Source: Bacillota bacterium (lineage in GTDB: Bacteria; Bacillota_I; Bacilli_A; RF39; UBA660). Taken from it: a stretch of 64,000 nucleotides of DNA. Position numbers and translations under genes: made by a program. This document shows, one piece after another, positions 27,052 to 36,408 of this stretch. The DNA lies in assembly GCA_015059245.1 (NCBI GenBank), contig SVAU01000007.1, forward strand, positions 1 to 64,000. The letters are read 5' to 3'. The notes below the pieces were generated by a model. The model was given only the letters and a program-made list of their open reading frames with translations, was not told the DNA's origin and did not search any database. Each line of letters begins with the position of its first letter. Position 1 is the first letter of the stretch.

Positions 27052-28502
27052 TGACTAAGTATTTAGCTAAAATAGGATTAGAAATGCACTGTGAAATGAG
27101 TGAAACTAATTCTAAAGTATTCAGTAATGCTAGAAATAGTTATGAAACAACTCCTAACTGCAATATTGCTGCAGTAGATATGGCATTCCCTGGTATATTA
27201 CCAGTAGTTAATAAAGAAGCTGTTAAAAAAGCTTTAATGGTTAGTATGATTTTAAATTGTAGTCAACCAGAATATTTCTATTTTGAAAGAAAGAATTATT
27301 ACTATCCAGATTTACCAAAAGGTTTCCAAATTACTCAAGAAACTAAACCAATTCCTTCAGGAATATATGGTAAAGTTGAATTTGAATGTGGAGATGAAAT
27401 TAAGACTGTTAGAGTAAATAACTTCCACTTAGAAGAAGATACTGCATCACTAGATCACTTTTATTCTACAAGTAATCTAGATTACAATAGATCAGGTGTT
27501 CCTTTAATGGAATTAGTTACTGAACCAGATATTCATAATGCTAAGGAAGCTGTTGCATTCTTAGAACATATGAGAAGTGTTTATCAATATGCTGGTGTTT
27601 CTGAAGCTGATACTAAAAAAGGCCAAATTAGATGTGACGTTAACGTATCGCTAATGGATGCAACTTTAGATGAAGAAAATCCAGAAAACTGGGGAACTAA
27701 AGTTGAAATAAAGAACGTTAACTCATTTGGTGGAGTTAGAGATGCTATCAATTATGAAATAGAAAGACAAACTGATATCTTAGAATCTGGTGGTACTGTT
27801 GAACAAGAAACTAGAAGATGGGATGAAGAAAGTCAATCTACTCATTTCATGAGAAGTAAAGCAGATGCTATCGATTATAAATATTTTGTTGAACCTAATA
27901 TTCCAAAATATAAAATTAGCAAAGAATGGTTAGAAGAAATTAGAGCTTCAATTCCTGAACTTGCTATGGATAGAAAAAATAAATATATTAACGAATATGG
28001 TTTATCAGCATATGATGCAGGAGTTTTAGTAAAAGAAAAAAGTGTTTCTGATTACTATGAAGAATGTGTTAAATTAGGTATTGATGCTAAAGTAGCAGCT
28101 AACTGGGTTACTGTAAATATAGTAGGGGAATTAAACAAAGATGATAAACCTATTAATGAATTCTTTATTACTCCTAGTATGTTAAAACAAATTACTGATG
28201 CTATTTCAGATGGTACTTTATCTTCTAAACAAGCTAAAGAAGTATTCTTTAAAGCGTTAGAGGAAGAAAAAGAACCTAAGAACTTTATTAGTAAAGAAAA
28301 TGCACAAATTAGTGATAAAGGTGAATTAACTAGAATAGTTTGTGAAATTATGGATGCTAGTGCAGTTCAAATAGAACAATATAAAGCTGGTAAAACTAAC
28401 TTATTTGATTACTTCGTTGGTCAAGTAATGAAAAATACTAGAGGTAAAGCTAATCCAGTAATGACAAAAGAAATTATTACAGAAGAATTAAGTAAAAGAT
28501 AA
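27051..28502 (+). CDS. gatB: Glu/Asp-tRNA amidotransferase subunit B
   Basis: 483 aa, full length. Motifs: IGLEMHCEM (family IGLEvH), YFERKNYYYPDLPKGFQITQ, HLEEDTASLDH, YNRSGVPLMELVTEPD, KKGQIRCDVNVS, and a C-terminal YqeY-like helical tail. GatB binds misacylated tRNA and performs the kinase/amidation step. Last gene of the T-box operon. The terminator uses its last codons as one arm. Confidence 0.97.
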   Translation: MTKYLAKIGLEMHCEMSETNSKVFSNARNSYETTPNCNIAAVDMAFPGILPVVNKEAVKKALMVSMILNCSQPEYFYFERKNYYYPDLPKGFQITQETKPIPSGIYGKVEFECGDEIKTVRVNNFHLEEDTASLDHFYSTSNLDYNRSGVPLMELVTEPDIHNAKEAVAFLEHMRSVYQYAGVSEADTKKGQIRCDVNVSLMDATLDEENPENWGTKVEIKNVNSFGGVRDAINYEIERQTDILESGGTVEQETRRWDEESQSTHFMRSKADAIDYKYFVEPNIPKYKISKEWLEEIRASIPELAMDRKNKYINEYGLSAYDAGVLVKEKSVSDYYEECVKLGIDAKVAANWVTVNIVGELNKDDKPINEFFITPSMLKQITDAISDGTLSSKQAKEVFFKALEEEKEPKNFISKENAQISDKGELTRIVCEIMDASAVQIEQYKAGKTNLFDYFVGQVMKNTRGKANPVMTKEIITEELSKR

Positions 28503-28519
28503 TACTTAATTCTTTTTTT
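28483..28519 (+). terminator. Intrinsic terminator of the hisS-gatB operon
   Basis: AAGAATTAAGTA pairs with TACTTAATTCTT, then a T-run. The left arm is within gatB. Confidence 0.85.
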
Positions 28520-28589
28520 AATTTTTCTATTTTATATTACTTTAAAATATGTTAAGATAGTATTGTATATAATAGAAGAGGTGTTGGTT

Positions 28590-30902
28590 ATGTTTGGTAA
28601 GATTAAATTTATATCTGGAAACGTAGCTCATGTTGAAACAGTATGTTCAGCTGAAGAAATGGGAGACTTGATGAACGTTCACGTAGTATTTGAAGAAAAA
28701 GATCAAGCAATACTAGGTGAAGTAGAAGAAGTTACTGATGAAATTATTAAAATAAGATTCCTAGGTGAATTTAGAGATGGAAGATACGTATCGGGTGTTA
28801 TTAGAAAACCTGTATTATCAAGTAAAATTAGAACTATTACTAGTGATGAACTAGATATGATAGTTGGTGTTTATGATGAAACTACATTTAAACTAGGACA
28901 AAGTTCGATATATACTGATAAAACAGTATGTGCTGATATTAATAACTTATTTGCTAACCATATGGCAGTATTTGGAAATACTGGGTCAGGTAAATCATGT
29001 GGTGTAGCTAGACTTGTACAAAACATATTTAGTAATCCTAAATTAGTTTCATATAATGCAAATATCTTTATATTCGATGCTTATGGTGAATATAAGACTG
29101 CATTTAATCAATTAGATAAAATAAATCCAAATTATACATATAAATTTATTACAACTAATATGCAAGAAGAAACTGATTATGAAATGAAAATACCTTTCCA
29201 TCTATTAAACTTAGATGATATTATCGTTTTATTACAAGCAGATAAACATAGTCAAATACCTATTTTGGAAAGATCATTAAAACTTACTAAAATATTTAGT
29301 AAAGATGATGAAGTTGCTGAAAGATATAAAAACCACTTAATAGCTAAAGCATTAATTGCTATTATTTATAGTAATCAAATTACTGCTAATAAGAAAAATG
29401 AAATATTTAAAGTATTAGAAGTATGTCATACTAATGATTTCAACTTTGGTAGTATAATTCAAGGTTTAGGTTATACAAGAACATTATCAGAATGTTTCGA
29501 AATTGATAGTAATGGTAACTTTGGTGAATCAGTTTTAATTACTGATTATATCTTAAGTCATATAGATGAAGAAATGGAAATGACACAAGAACCTACTAAT
29601 GCATTCTATAGTATGAGAGACTATGCTGCTGCATTAGAGTTTACATTAATTAGTGAAGGTTTCCAAAATAATGAACAATTATATGATGATGCAATGTTAT
29701 TACAAGTTAGATTAAATTCTATTATAAATAGTAGAATTGCTAATATTTATAAATGTGATAATTATGTTTCTTTAGAAACTTATATTGCTTCTTTAGTTGC
29801 TGTTGGTAATAAGAAAGCTCAAGTTATCAATATGAATTTAGAAGATATAGATGATACACATGCGAAGATTATTGTTAAGATAATTGCAAGAATATTCTTT
29901 GACTTCTGTAAGACTAGAAAGAAAAGAGCACAAATTCCTTTCCATCTATTCTTAGAAGAAGCACATAGATATGTTATTAAAGATGCTGACGTATTCTTAA
30001 TTGGTTATAATATATTTGACCGTATCGCAAAAGAAGGTCGTAAATATGGTGTTCTATTAAATATTATTTCACAAAGACCTGTAGAAATATCAGAAACAGT
30101 TATTGCACAATGTAGCAACTTCCTAATATTTAAAATGACACACCCTAAAGATATTGAATATATTAGAACAATGTTACCGAATATTTCGGCGGATGTTATA
30201 GAAAAACAAAAAGTATTACAACCAGGTAACTGTGTAGGGTTTGGTGGAGCATTTAAATTACCAATGGTAGTTAAGATGGAAATGCCTAATCCAGCACCTA
30301 ACTCTAACTCATGTGATGTTAATAATTGTTGGAAGATACAAGGAGATGTAGTAGCTGCTAATAGTGGAAATAATGCTTCACAAAAAGAAAAAGATCATCC
30401 GACACCAAGTGATATGCCTGCAGCTGCACCAGTTGCTCAAGCACCAGTTAATAATGGACCTGCATTTAGTGGTATAGAACATGACTTTACTAAAAAACAA
30501 GAAAAACCTGATTTAGGAATAAATCCTGTTAGTAATGTACCTCAAGTTAATAATGTTACTCCAGATGCAATACCTATTGCTACTGGTAATGTAGCTACTC
30601 CTAATATGAATAATATGGGAAATGGAGAAGCTAATGCAATGATTAATAGTATGAAATTTAGTGGATCTAATGTTCAAAGTAATATGGTTAATAATGAATT
30701 TGCAAATAATAATGTAAATATGAATGCTAATGTAAGTATTCCTAATGAAATGATGCAACCTATTATAAAAGGACCACAAATTAATGAATTTAGTACTCCT
30801 AATCAAGCAGTAATGCCTAGTGGAAATATGGGAATGCCTCCTATAGGAAATCAAATGATGGGTAATAATTTACCTCCAAATGTTATTCCTCCAATTGGTT
30901 AA
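28590..30902 (+). CDS. HerA/DUF87-type P-loop ATPase with a long Asn/Pro/Met-rich tail
   Basis: 770 aa from the ATG at 28590 (AGAGGTG upstream; the open frame to 28563 lacks a site). A small N-terminal beta domain (about 1-100) precedes the ATPase with Walker A GNTGSGKS (129-136), FIFDAYGEY, Walker B-like FHLFLEEAHRYV (about 450-461), and the HerA-like end ISQRPVEISETVIAQCSNFLIFKM. HerA-type proteins are hexameric DNA-translocating or resection ATPases. No NurA nuclease is next to it. The last 190 residues are low complexity, rich in Asn, Pro, Met and Gly, and probably unstructured. Monocistronic. Confidence 0.85.
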   Translation: MFGKIKFISGNVAHVETVCSAEEMGDLMNVHVVFEEKDQAILGEVEEVTDEIIKIRFLGEFRDGRYVSGVIRKPVLSSKIRTITSDELDMIVGVYDETTFKLGQSSIYTDKTVCADINNLFANHMAVFGNTGSGKSCGVARLVQNIFSNPKLVSYNANIFIFDAYGEYKTAFNQLDKINPNYTYKFITTNMQEETDYEMKIPFHLLNLDDIIVLLQADKHSQIPILERSLKLTKIFSKDDEVAERYKNHLIAKALIAIIYSNQITANKKNEIFKVLEVCHTNDFNFGSIIQGLGYTRTLSECFEIDSNGNFGESVLITDYILSHIDEEMEMTQEPTNAFYSMRDYAAALEFTLISEGFQNNEQLYDDAMLLQVRLNSIINSRIANIYKCDNYVSLETYIASLVAVGNKKAQVINMNLEDIDDTHAKIIVKIIARIFFDFCKTRKKRAQIPFHLFLEEAHRYVIKDADVFLIGYNIFDRIAKEGRKYGVLLNIISQRPVEISETVIAQCSNFLIFKMTHPKDIEYIRTMLPNISADVIEKQKVLQPGNCVGFGGAFKLPMVVKMEMPNPAPNSNSCDVNNCWKIQGDVVAANSGNNASQKEKDHPTPSDMPAAAPVAQAPVNNGPAFSGIEHDFTKKQEKPDLGINPVSNVPQVNNVTPDAIPIATGNVATPNMNNMGNGEANAMINSMKFSGSNVQSNMVNNEFANNNVNMNANVSIPNEMMQPIIKGPQINEFSTPNQAVMPSGNMGMPPIGNQMMGNNLPPNVIPPIG

Positions 30903-30916
30903 AATAGTGTAAAGAG

Positions 30917-30948
30917 AATGAATAGTATCTAGTACTATTCATTTTTTT
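30917..30948 (+). terminator. Intrinsic terminator of the HerA-like gene
   Basis: AATGAATAGTA-TCTAG-TACTATTCATT then T7. Confidence 0.85.
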
Positions 30949-30949
30949 A

Positions 30950-30958
30950 TGATATACT
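30950..30958 (+). promoter_or_regulatory. Extended -10 promoter of the 6S-like RNA
   Basis: TGATATACT, predicting a transcript start near 30965, exactly at the first base of the closing stem of the RNA below. Confidence 0.55.
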
Positions 30959-30964
30959 TTAATT

Positions 30965-31137
30965 ACTCAAGGTAAAGTGCTTACTTTCATAAAAACCGAG
31001 TAAGTGATTTATTGGGAATCTAATTGGCTGTGGTGTTGAAGACCTTGCTCTTTGAGTGTAGGGATCCTAAAGCAGTTCATGTGATGCCCACCTGTGTAGT
31101 GCAGGTTTTTTATCACAGTAAGTTTACCCTTGAGTTT
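30965..31137 (+). ncRNA. ssrS: Probable 6S RNA (SsrS/BsrA type)
   Basis: About 173 nt with no credible ORF. The ends pair in a long closing stem: ACTCAAGGTAAA at the 5' end with TTTACCCTTGAGT before the terminal T-run. CTTACTT/AGTAAG elements extend it. The interior has hairpins such as GCCCACCTGTGTAGTGCAGG. Size, closing stem, promoter placement and location between the aspS region and tcdA match B. subtilis bsrA (6S-1), which lies between aspS and yrvM. 6S RNA mimics an open promoter and binds the housekeeping RNA polymerase. The call rests on structure and position; I could not run a covariance model. Confidence 0.72.
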
Positions 31138-31154
31138 TTTTGTGGGATAAATTA

Positions 31155-31163
31155 TGTTATAAT
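31155..31163 (+). promoter_or_regulatory. Extended -10 promoter of tcdA
   Basis: TGTTATAAT only 16 nt before the ATG at 31180, leaving almost no 5' leader. Confidence 0.45.
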
Positions 31164-31179
31164 TTCTTTGGTGATATAT

Positions 31180-31881
31180 ATGTTAGAACGTAGTAAGATG
31201 TTAGTTGATGAAGATAAATTAAATAAGTTTACTAATACTCATGTACTTATAGTAGGAGTAGGTGGAGTAGGTGGTGCTTGTTTTGAAGCTTTAGTTAGAA
31301 TGGGTATTAAATATATTAGTATTGTAGATGGAGATACTTTTAGTTTAAGTAATTTAAATAGACAGTTACTTAGTAATAGAAGTAATATAGGTCATTCTAA
31401 GGTAAAAGAAGCTTATTTAAGAGCTATTAATATTAATCCTGATATAAATGTTGAATCGTATGAAACGTTTCTTACAGAGGCTAATATTAATGATATAGAC
31501 TTTACTTATATTGATTATATTATTGATTGTTGTGATACTATGACTACTAAGTTACTCTTAGTTAAGAAAGCATTAGAATATGATATTAAGATTATTAGTA
31601 GTATGGGTACTGGTAATAGATTAGATGCTACTAAATTAGAAATAACTAATATATGGAAGACAGATAATGATCCTGTTGCTAGAGTTATGAGGAAATTATT
31701 AAGAGATAATAATATAAAATATAAGTTACCTGTATTATGTTCTAGAGAAATACCTATTAGAGTAGAAGGTAGAACACCTGGAAGTGTAAGTTTTGTGCCT
31801 AATGTAGCAGGTTTTTATATCGCTAATTATGTATTTAATGATATAATTAATTATGGAAGTGATAGTAATGGACATGAATGA
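31180..31881 (+). CDS. tcdA: tRNA threonylcarbamoyladenosine dehydratase (YrvM/TcdA)
   Basis: 233 aa from the ATG at 31180 (GGTGAT just upstream). An open frame back to 31024 runs through the 6S RNA and is not coding. E1/ThiF-like fold: nucleotide loop GVGGVGGACFEALVRMG, VDGDTFSLSNLNRQLL, IDCCDTMTTKLLL, SSMGTGNRLDATKLEI, and CSREIP. TcdA cyclises t6A37 of ANN-decoding tRNAs to ct6A using ATP. Family members without the C-terminal extension are common in Bacilli. Neighbour of rarA, as in Bacillus (yrvM-yrvN), though rarA is reversed here. Confidence 0.9.
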   Translation: MLERSKMLVDEDKLNKFTNTHVLIVGVGGVGGACFEALVRMGIKYISIVDGDTFSLSNLNRQLLSNRSNIGHSKVKEAYLRAININPDINVESYETFLTEANINDIDFTYIDYIIDCCDTMTTKLLLVKKALEYDIKIISSMGTGNRLDATKLEITNIWKTDNDPVARVMRKLLRDNNIKYKLPVLCSREIPIRVEGRTPGSVSFVPNVAGFYIANYVFNDIINYGSDSNGHE

Positions 31882-32116
31882 ACAAATTGATATACAAGAA
31901 GAAGTAACAGAAGAAGTTCAAGAAGAAACTACAACTGATGGACCTAAAGTGGATACTGAAAAAACTTTTTGTGAACAAACTACATATTTAGAATTCTTAT
32001 TGTCTAATGCTAAAGATGATGAAGAAGCAGAACATATAAAAGCTACTATTAATGATTATTTAGATTTATATAATGATCATGATACTGAGGAAGAAGAGGA
32101 AACTACTGAAGAGTAG
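31868..32116 (+). CDS. Small acidic protein
   Basis: 82 aa from ATG 31868 (GGAAGTGAT upstream; another in-frame ATG at 31853 is possible). Strongly acidic at both ends, with Glu/Thr runs. The middle (FCEQTTYLEFLLSNAKDDEEAEHIKATINDYLDLY) forms a likely helix pair. It overlaps the end of tcdA by 14 nt, so it is coupled to it. Function unknown. Confidence 0.65.
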   Translation: MDMNEQIDIQEEVTEEVQEETTTDGPKVDTEKTFCEQTTYLEFLLSNAKDDEEAEHIKATINDYLDLYNDHDTEEEEETTEE

Positions 32117-32161
32117 TTTTTTATTTAGATTAGTTTTACATATCGTTGATGATATATTTAT

Positions 32162-32195
32162 AAAAAAAGATACACTTATGTGTATCTTATTTTTT
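32162..32195. terminator. Bidirectional intrinsic terminator
   Basis: AAGATACAC-TTAT-GTGTATCTT with A-run and T-run, between the tcdA unit and convergent gpsA. Confidence 0.85.
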
Positions 32196-33167
32196 GTTTA
32201 CTAAGAATGCTATTAATAGTTTAGGATCTTCATCATTCATTACTATTTTATAGATTAAATCTATTATAGGCATTTTTATTTTTTTATTCTTTATTAGTTT
32301 ATAAATACTTTTTAATGTATAGTAACCTTCAACTGTGTTTTGTTTTAGATGTGCTTCTTTTTCTTCTTTAGTAGCACCTTCACCAATTATTTTACCGAAT
32401 GAGAAGTTTCTACTTTTTGTAGATGTACAAGTTAGAAGTAAGTCTCCAACTCCAGCAAATGATGTAATTGTTTTAGGATTTCCACCTAAAGCACCAATTA
32501 AGTTTTTAATATCGTTTAGTGCTTCAGTAATTAAGAAACTTTGTGTTGATTCTGGATATCCTAAGCCATCTAACATACCTGCAGCTACTGCAATGATATT
32601 TTTTACTGAACCACAGATTTGTACTCCGATAAGGTCAGTTGTTTCTCTTAGTTTTAATGTGTCGTTTTCTAATACGTTTTTAATTGCTTTAATAGCTTTT
32701 CTTGAATGTGATGCAAGAGATAGACCAACTGGATTGTTATGTGCCATATCTACTGCAAAAGAAGGACCAGACATTATTGCTATATGTTTTGTTTTTAAGT
32801 TATGATGCGCTATATCACTTAGGAATGCACATGATGTATTTTCTATACCTTTAGAAGCTATACATACGATAGTTTTTTTAGTTATGTATGGATTTATGTT
32901 CATACATATACTTCCTACGAATGCTGCTGTTGAAGTAATAAATACTATGTCAGCGTCTTTAACTGCTTTTTCATATGATACAGTTAATTTTATGTTTTTT
33001 GGTACTTCTAAGTCTGGTATAAGTCCTTTTATTTGGTGTCCATCTTTTATATATTGTTCGTATCTTTCATCTGATTCAGTCCACATTATTATATCTTTAT
33101 TTTTTTTACTAAGAGCCATTGCTATTGCGCAACCATATACTCCTGTTCCTATTAATGCTATTTTCAT
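32187..33167 (-). CDS. gpsA: Glycerol-3-phosphate dehydrogenase [NAD(P)+]
   Basis: 326 aa. The N-terminal Rossmann loop is ALIGTGVYGCAIA. Then SKGIE, the family-specific GPSFAVDM, CGSVKNIIAVAAGMLDGLG with the catalytic Lys, and GVGDLLLTCTSTKSRNFSFG. GpsA reduces dihydroxyacetone phosphate to sn-glycerol-3-phosphate for phospholipid synthesis. It starts one base after the rarA stop, with its ribosome site inside rarA, so the two are coupled. Confidence 0.96.
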   Translation of the reverse strand: MKIALIGTGVYGCAIAMALSKKNKDIIMWTESDERYEQYIKDGHQIKGLIPDLEVPKNIKLTVSYEKAVKDADIVFITSTAAFVGSICMNINPYITKKTIVCIASKGIENTSCAFLSDIAHHNLKTKHIAIMSGPSFAVDMAHNNPVGLSLASHSRKAIKAIKNVLENDTLKLRETTDLIGVQICGSVKNIIAVAAGMLDGLGYPESTQSFLITEALNDIKNLIGALGGNPKTITSFAGVGDLLLTCTSTKSRNFSFGKIIGEGATKEEKEAHLKQNTVEGYYTLKSIYKLIKNKKIKMPIIDLIYKIVMNDEDPKLLIAFLVNKK

Positions 33168-33168
33168 T

Positions 33169-34368
33169 TTATTTTCCGCCTTTCATTTCTTGATGTAATT
33201 TATTTAAATTATCTTCATATTTATTTGGTTTTGGATTGTAATATTTTTTATTTTTTATGTTATCTGGTAGATATTGTTGTTTAACCCATGCGTTAGGGTA
33301 GTCATGAGGATACTTATATAATGGTGAGTTTGTCTTGATGTGGTTAGGTAAGTTTCCTGTTGTGCCAGATTCGATATCTGCTAGGGCAGCATCTAGTGCT
33401 ACATGAGCACTATTACTTTTGGGACTTAGAGCCATTTCTGTTACTAGTGTACCAAGTGGTATTCTAGCTTCAGGAAGTCCTACTAGTTCTGCTGCATGAA
33501 TTGCAGCCATTACTTTAGGCCCCATTGCAGGATTTGCTAGTCCTATATCTTCATACGCTATTACACTTAATCTACGATATATACTATCTAGATCTCCTTC
33601 AGCAATTAGTCTTGCTAAGTAGTGTAGGGATGCATCTACGTCAGAGCCTCTTATTGATTTTTGAAGTCCTGATAAAACGTCGTAATGTCCATCTTCATTA
33701 GCGTCTGAGAAGAATACTGCTTTAGCATTTATTTTTTCTACTACTTCAAGTGTAACATGTTTATCTTTTGTTGCATAGTAAGAAACTTCTAATAAGTTGA
33801 TTGCACTACGTAAATCTCCTGAAGATAGACGTGCTATTGTAGATTTAGCAGCTTCATCTATTACGATATCTTTTAAATATTTAGATGCTTTATCTAAGCC
33901 TTCTTTTATGTCTTCAGTAGTTAATTCTTTTAATTCAAATATTTGACATCTACTTCGTATTGCAGGATTTATTTTATGATATGGGTTAGATGTTGTCATA
34001 CCAATTAGTATAATAAGTCCATTTTCTATATATGGTAGTAGTAAGTCTTGTTTATCTTTGTTAAGGCGATGAATTTCGTCCATGATGATTATCATTTCAC
34101 CATTCATCTTTGCTTCTTCTATAACTATATCAAAATCTTGTTTATTATTTATTGTTGCATTTAACATACGGTATGGTTTATCTATTTGATTAGCTATTGC
34201 ACATGCTATAGATGTTTTACCTATACCTGGTTTACCATATAGAATCATACTTACAATATGGTTGTTTTCTACAAGGTTTCTTATTACTTTGTCTTCACCA
34301 ACTAAGTGTTTTTGACCGATTATATCATCGATATTTTTTGGTCTTAGTTTATCTGCAAGTACTTCCAT
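33169..34368 (-). CDS. rarA: Replication-associated recombination ATPase RarA (MgsA)
   Basis: 399 aa from the ATG at 34368; a GTG four codons earlier lies in the GGTGAT ribosome site. AAA+ core: RPKNIDDIIGQKHLVG, Walker A GKPGIGKTS, Walker B MIIMDEIHRLNKDKQD, sensor TSNPYHKINPAIRSRC. The C-terminal half is the RarA/WHIP tetramerisation region (KSIRGSDVDASLHYLARLI, YEDIGLANPAM). It acts at stalled replication forks with SSB. Bacillus has the same gene (yrvN) next to tcdA. Confidence 0.95.
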   Translation of the reverse strand: MEVLADKLRPKNIDDIIGQKHLVGEDKVIRNLVENNHIVSMILYGKPGIGKTSIACAIANQIDKPYRMLNATINNKQDFDIVIEEAKMNGEMIIIMDEIHRLNKDKQDLLLPYIENGLIILIGMTTSNPYHKINPAIRSRCQIFELKELTTEDIKEGLDKASKYLKDIVIDEAAKSTIARLSSGDLRSAINLLEVSYYATKDKHVTLEVVEKINAKAVFFSDANEDGHYDVLSGLQKSIRGSDVDASLHYLARLIAEGDLDSIYRRLSVIAYEDIGLANPAMGPKVMAAIHAAELVGLPEARIPLGTLVTEMALSPKSNSAHVALDAALADIESGTTGNLPNHIKTNSPLYKYPHDYPNAWVKQQYLPDNIKNKKYYNPKPNKYEDNLNKLHQEMKGGK

Positions 34369-34440
34369 CTTGATCACCAAAGATATTATAGCAAAAAAAG
34401 GTTAATAAGTGAACTAAAGTATTGTGATTGCTTAGTTATA

Positions 34441-34449
34441 TGTTATAAT
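34441..34449 (+). promoter_or_regulatory. Extended -10 promoter of the first tandem exported gene
   Basis: TGTTATAAT with TTGTGA at about the right distance upstream (16-nt spacer). The ATG is at 34474. Confidence 0.5.
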
Positions 34450-34473
34450 TTTTATTATAGAGAGGTGTTTAAA

Positions 34474-35406
34474 ATGAATGAAAATGTGAATGTACAAAAT
34501 GAAAAGAAAGGTGTTAAACCAGCTATAGTTTTTTTACTAGTTATAATTTTTAGTGCTATATTTGGTGTTGGTGGATGGTTCTTAGGAACTAAGGTAGCTA
34601 ATCAAGAAGATAAGAATCAAACTAAAGAACCTGCTCCAGTAGAAGATAATAATGATAAAGAACAAAATGCTGCTATAGTGGATGCTGATGAAGCTAATAT
34701 GGTTAAAGAAGATTCTAAAGTTTTAGCATTTGGTGATGTAAATAAGAAGTTATCTATAAGATATTATGTTACCAAAGAAAATGTTTTAAATCATGAAGAA
34801 AAAATAGATGTTTATATTTTAAAAAGAAAGATATATTTTGAAAACAAAATATTAGTTGATGTTCATATGTTAAGACATTATGAAACTAAGGATGAAGCTA
34901 TTAATAATATCAGTGCTTTTGCTCTTGATGAATATAAAACTTTGAAAGATTCAGTAAGTGATGCAACTTATAATATGATTGGGGTAGATGAAGTTAGCAG
35001 TATTTATGAAGGCGAAGTTGTTTATTCTGGTGTAGGTAGTACAACCGCTTATTTAGTTGATGTTAATGGTAAAGTATTAAAACAATATATTACTCAACCA
35101 GAAGGATCTGGTCTTATTGGTGTTTATGCCGATGATAATATGATAAAAGATAAATACTATGAAGCTATTGATGAACAAACTAAGAAAGATTATTCTATTC
35201 CTGCCGATAAAAAGTACTTTTTATATCCAAATAATAAAACTATAGATATGCATGATAATTATTTCTATTATTTTGGTTTTAAAGATGATGATTATTGTTC
35301 TTTTACTGAAAAGAAAATTATTGTGTCAAATGGTAATGTTGAAGAAACTGTTATAAATACTATCACTGATTATGAGGGTATGTTATATGCGGGACAAACT
35401 TGTTAA
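34474..35406 (+). CDS. Membrane-anchored exported protein, duplicated pair member 1
   Basis: 310 aa from ATG 34474 behind AGAGAGGTG. Short cytoplasmic start (MNENVNVQNEKKG), one membrane helix at about 18-40, a Glu/Asp/Pro linker, then an outer domain of about 240 residues. Towards the end, TTAYLVDVNGKVLKQY, DDNMIKDKYYEAID and YPNNKTIDMHDNYFYYF have clear counterparts in the next gene. Function unknown. No lipobox. Confidence 0.75.
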   Translation: MNENVNVQNEKKGVKPAIVFLLVIIFSAIFGVGGWFLGTKVANQEDKNQTKEPAPVEDNNDKEQNAAIVDADEANMVKEDSKVLAFGDVNKKLSIRYYVTKENVLNHEEKIDVYILKRKIYFENKILVDVHMLRHYETKDEAINNISAFALDEYKTLKDSVSDATYNMIGVDEVSSIYEGEVVYSGVGSTTAYLVDVNGKVLKQYITQPEGSGLIGVYADDNMIKDKYYEAIDEQTKKDYSIPADKKYFLYPNNKTIDMHDNYFYYFGFKDDDYCSFTEKKIIVSNGNVEETVINTITDYEGMLYAGQTC

Positions 35407-35431
35407 GATAATCGAAAGATTATCTTTTTTA
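35405..35431 (+). terminator. Intrinsic terminator, duplicated copy 1
   Basis: AGATAATC-GAAA-GATTATCT followed by TTTT. The same 26 bases recur at 36407. Confidence 0.85.
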
Positions 35432-35472
35432 ATTTTTAATATTATATTATACTTGTTATAGTAGGTGATTGT

Positions 35473-36408
35473 ATGAATGAGAACTATAATATTAATGAAG
35501 TAAATAAATTACCTAAAGCTTCAAGTAAAGATGTTTTAATCTTAACTATTTTTATTTGTTTATTTTTACTAATTTGTGCTTTTGGAGTTTATGGGTTTAT
35601 TAGTAATTTAAAATCTAATGAAAATGGTACTAATGTTGATTCTTTTGAAGCTGTATTACCTGAAAAGAACGATAAGTTTACTTTTTTAAACTATTTAAAA
35701 GATAATATAACTGATGATATTGAAGTTATTAGATATTATTACTTAGATGAAGAAGAATTACTTACACCTAGTTCTGATAATATTGATACTTTAAATACTT
35801 ATTATATTTTGAGAGAAGAAACTTATGTTAATGGTGTTATGGTAGGTAAAATGGCTGTATTAGAAGTTCTTAAAGAAAGAATTCAAGAAGTTAAAGAAGA
35901 TTATTTATTAAATCATAAAATACTTAGTTTTAAAGATACTGATACTAGTGATAATTATGTATTAGTTAAAAAATCGAATAATGAATACTTAATTGAAAAT
36001 GGTAGATATCCTTTTGTTGAATCTGATGATATGATTTTTGATGATGTGACTAAGAATATTATGTATTTAGTTAATAAGAATGGTAATGTATTAAAAGAAT
36101 TTTATTTTGATGATTGCTGGTTAACTGGTATTGCACTTCCTAAAGAAAAAGTTGAAGACAGATATTTTATTGAAACAGATACTAATGTGTTTGATTATAG
36201 TTTAAATGATTTTGTAGAAGGTCATGGACCAGTTATTTATCCTGATGGTAGATACTTTGATGTACATAATGATTATTTCTATTGGTTAGATAGATTAAAT
36301 AATAATATAGAATATCGTTTTGAAGTAAAAAATGGTAAATTAATAGAAAAACAAACTAGAACATATGATTTATATAATTATGGTTTTATGGAAGTTGGTT
36401 GTGTTTAG
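35473..36408 (+). CDS. Membrane-anchored exported protein, duplicated pair member 2
   Basis: 311 aa with the same plan as the preceding gene: MNENYNINEVNK, one helix at about 22-44, then an outer domain. Shared segments include NIMYLVNKNGNVLKEF, KEKVEDRYFIETD and YPDGRYFDVHNDYFYWL. The two proteins are diverged but alignable throughout. The terminators after both genes are identical over 26 bases, so the duplicated unit probably included the terminator. Start from AGGTGATTGT-ATG. Function unknown. Confidence 0.75.
   Translation: MNENYNINEVNKLPKASSKDVLILTIFICLFLLICAFGVYGFISNLKSNENGTNVDSFEAVLPEKNDKFTFLNYLKDNITDDIEVIRYYYLDEEELLTPSSDNIDTLNTYYILREETYVNGVMVGKMAVLEVLKERIQEVKEDYLLNHKILSFKDTDTSDNYVLVKKSNNEYLIENGRYPFVESDDMIFDDVTKNIMYLVNKNGNVLKEFYFDDCWLTGIALPKEKVEDRYFIETDTNVFDYSLNDFVEGHGPVIYPDGRYFDVHNDYFYWLDRLNNNIEYRFEVKNGKLIEKQTRTYDLYNYGFMEVGCV

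Noticed and set aside
30513..30854. His/Ile-rich minus-strand reading frame
   Set aside because: It mirrors the Asn/Met-rich tail of the HerA-like gene; no ribosome site.
31024..31179. N-terminal extension of tcdA
   Set aside because: It crosses the 6S-like RNA and the extended -10 promoter. The family start and the ribosome site both point to ATG 31180.
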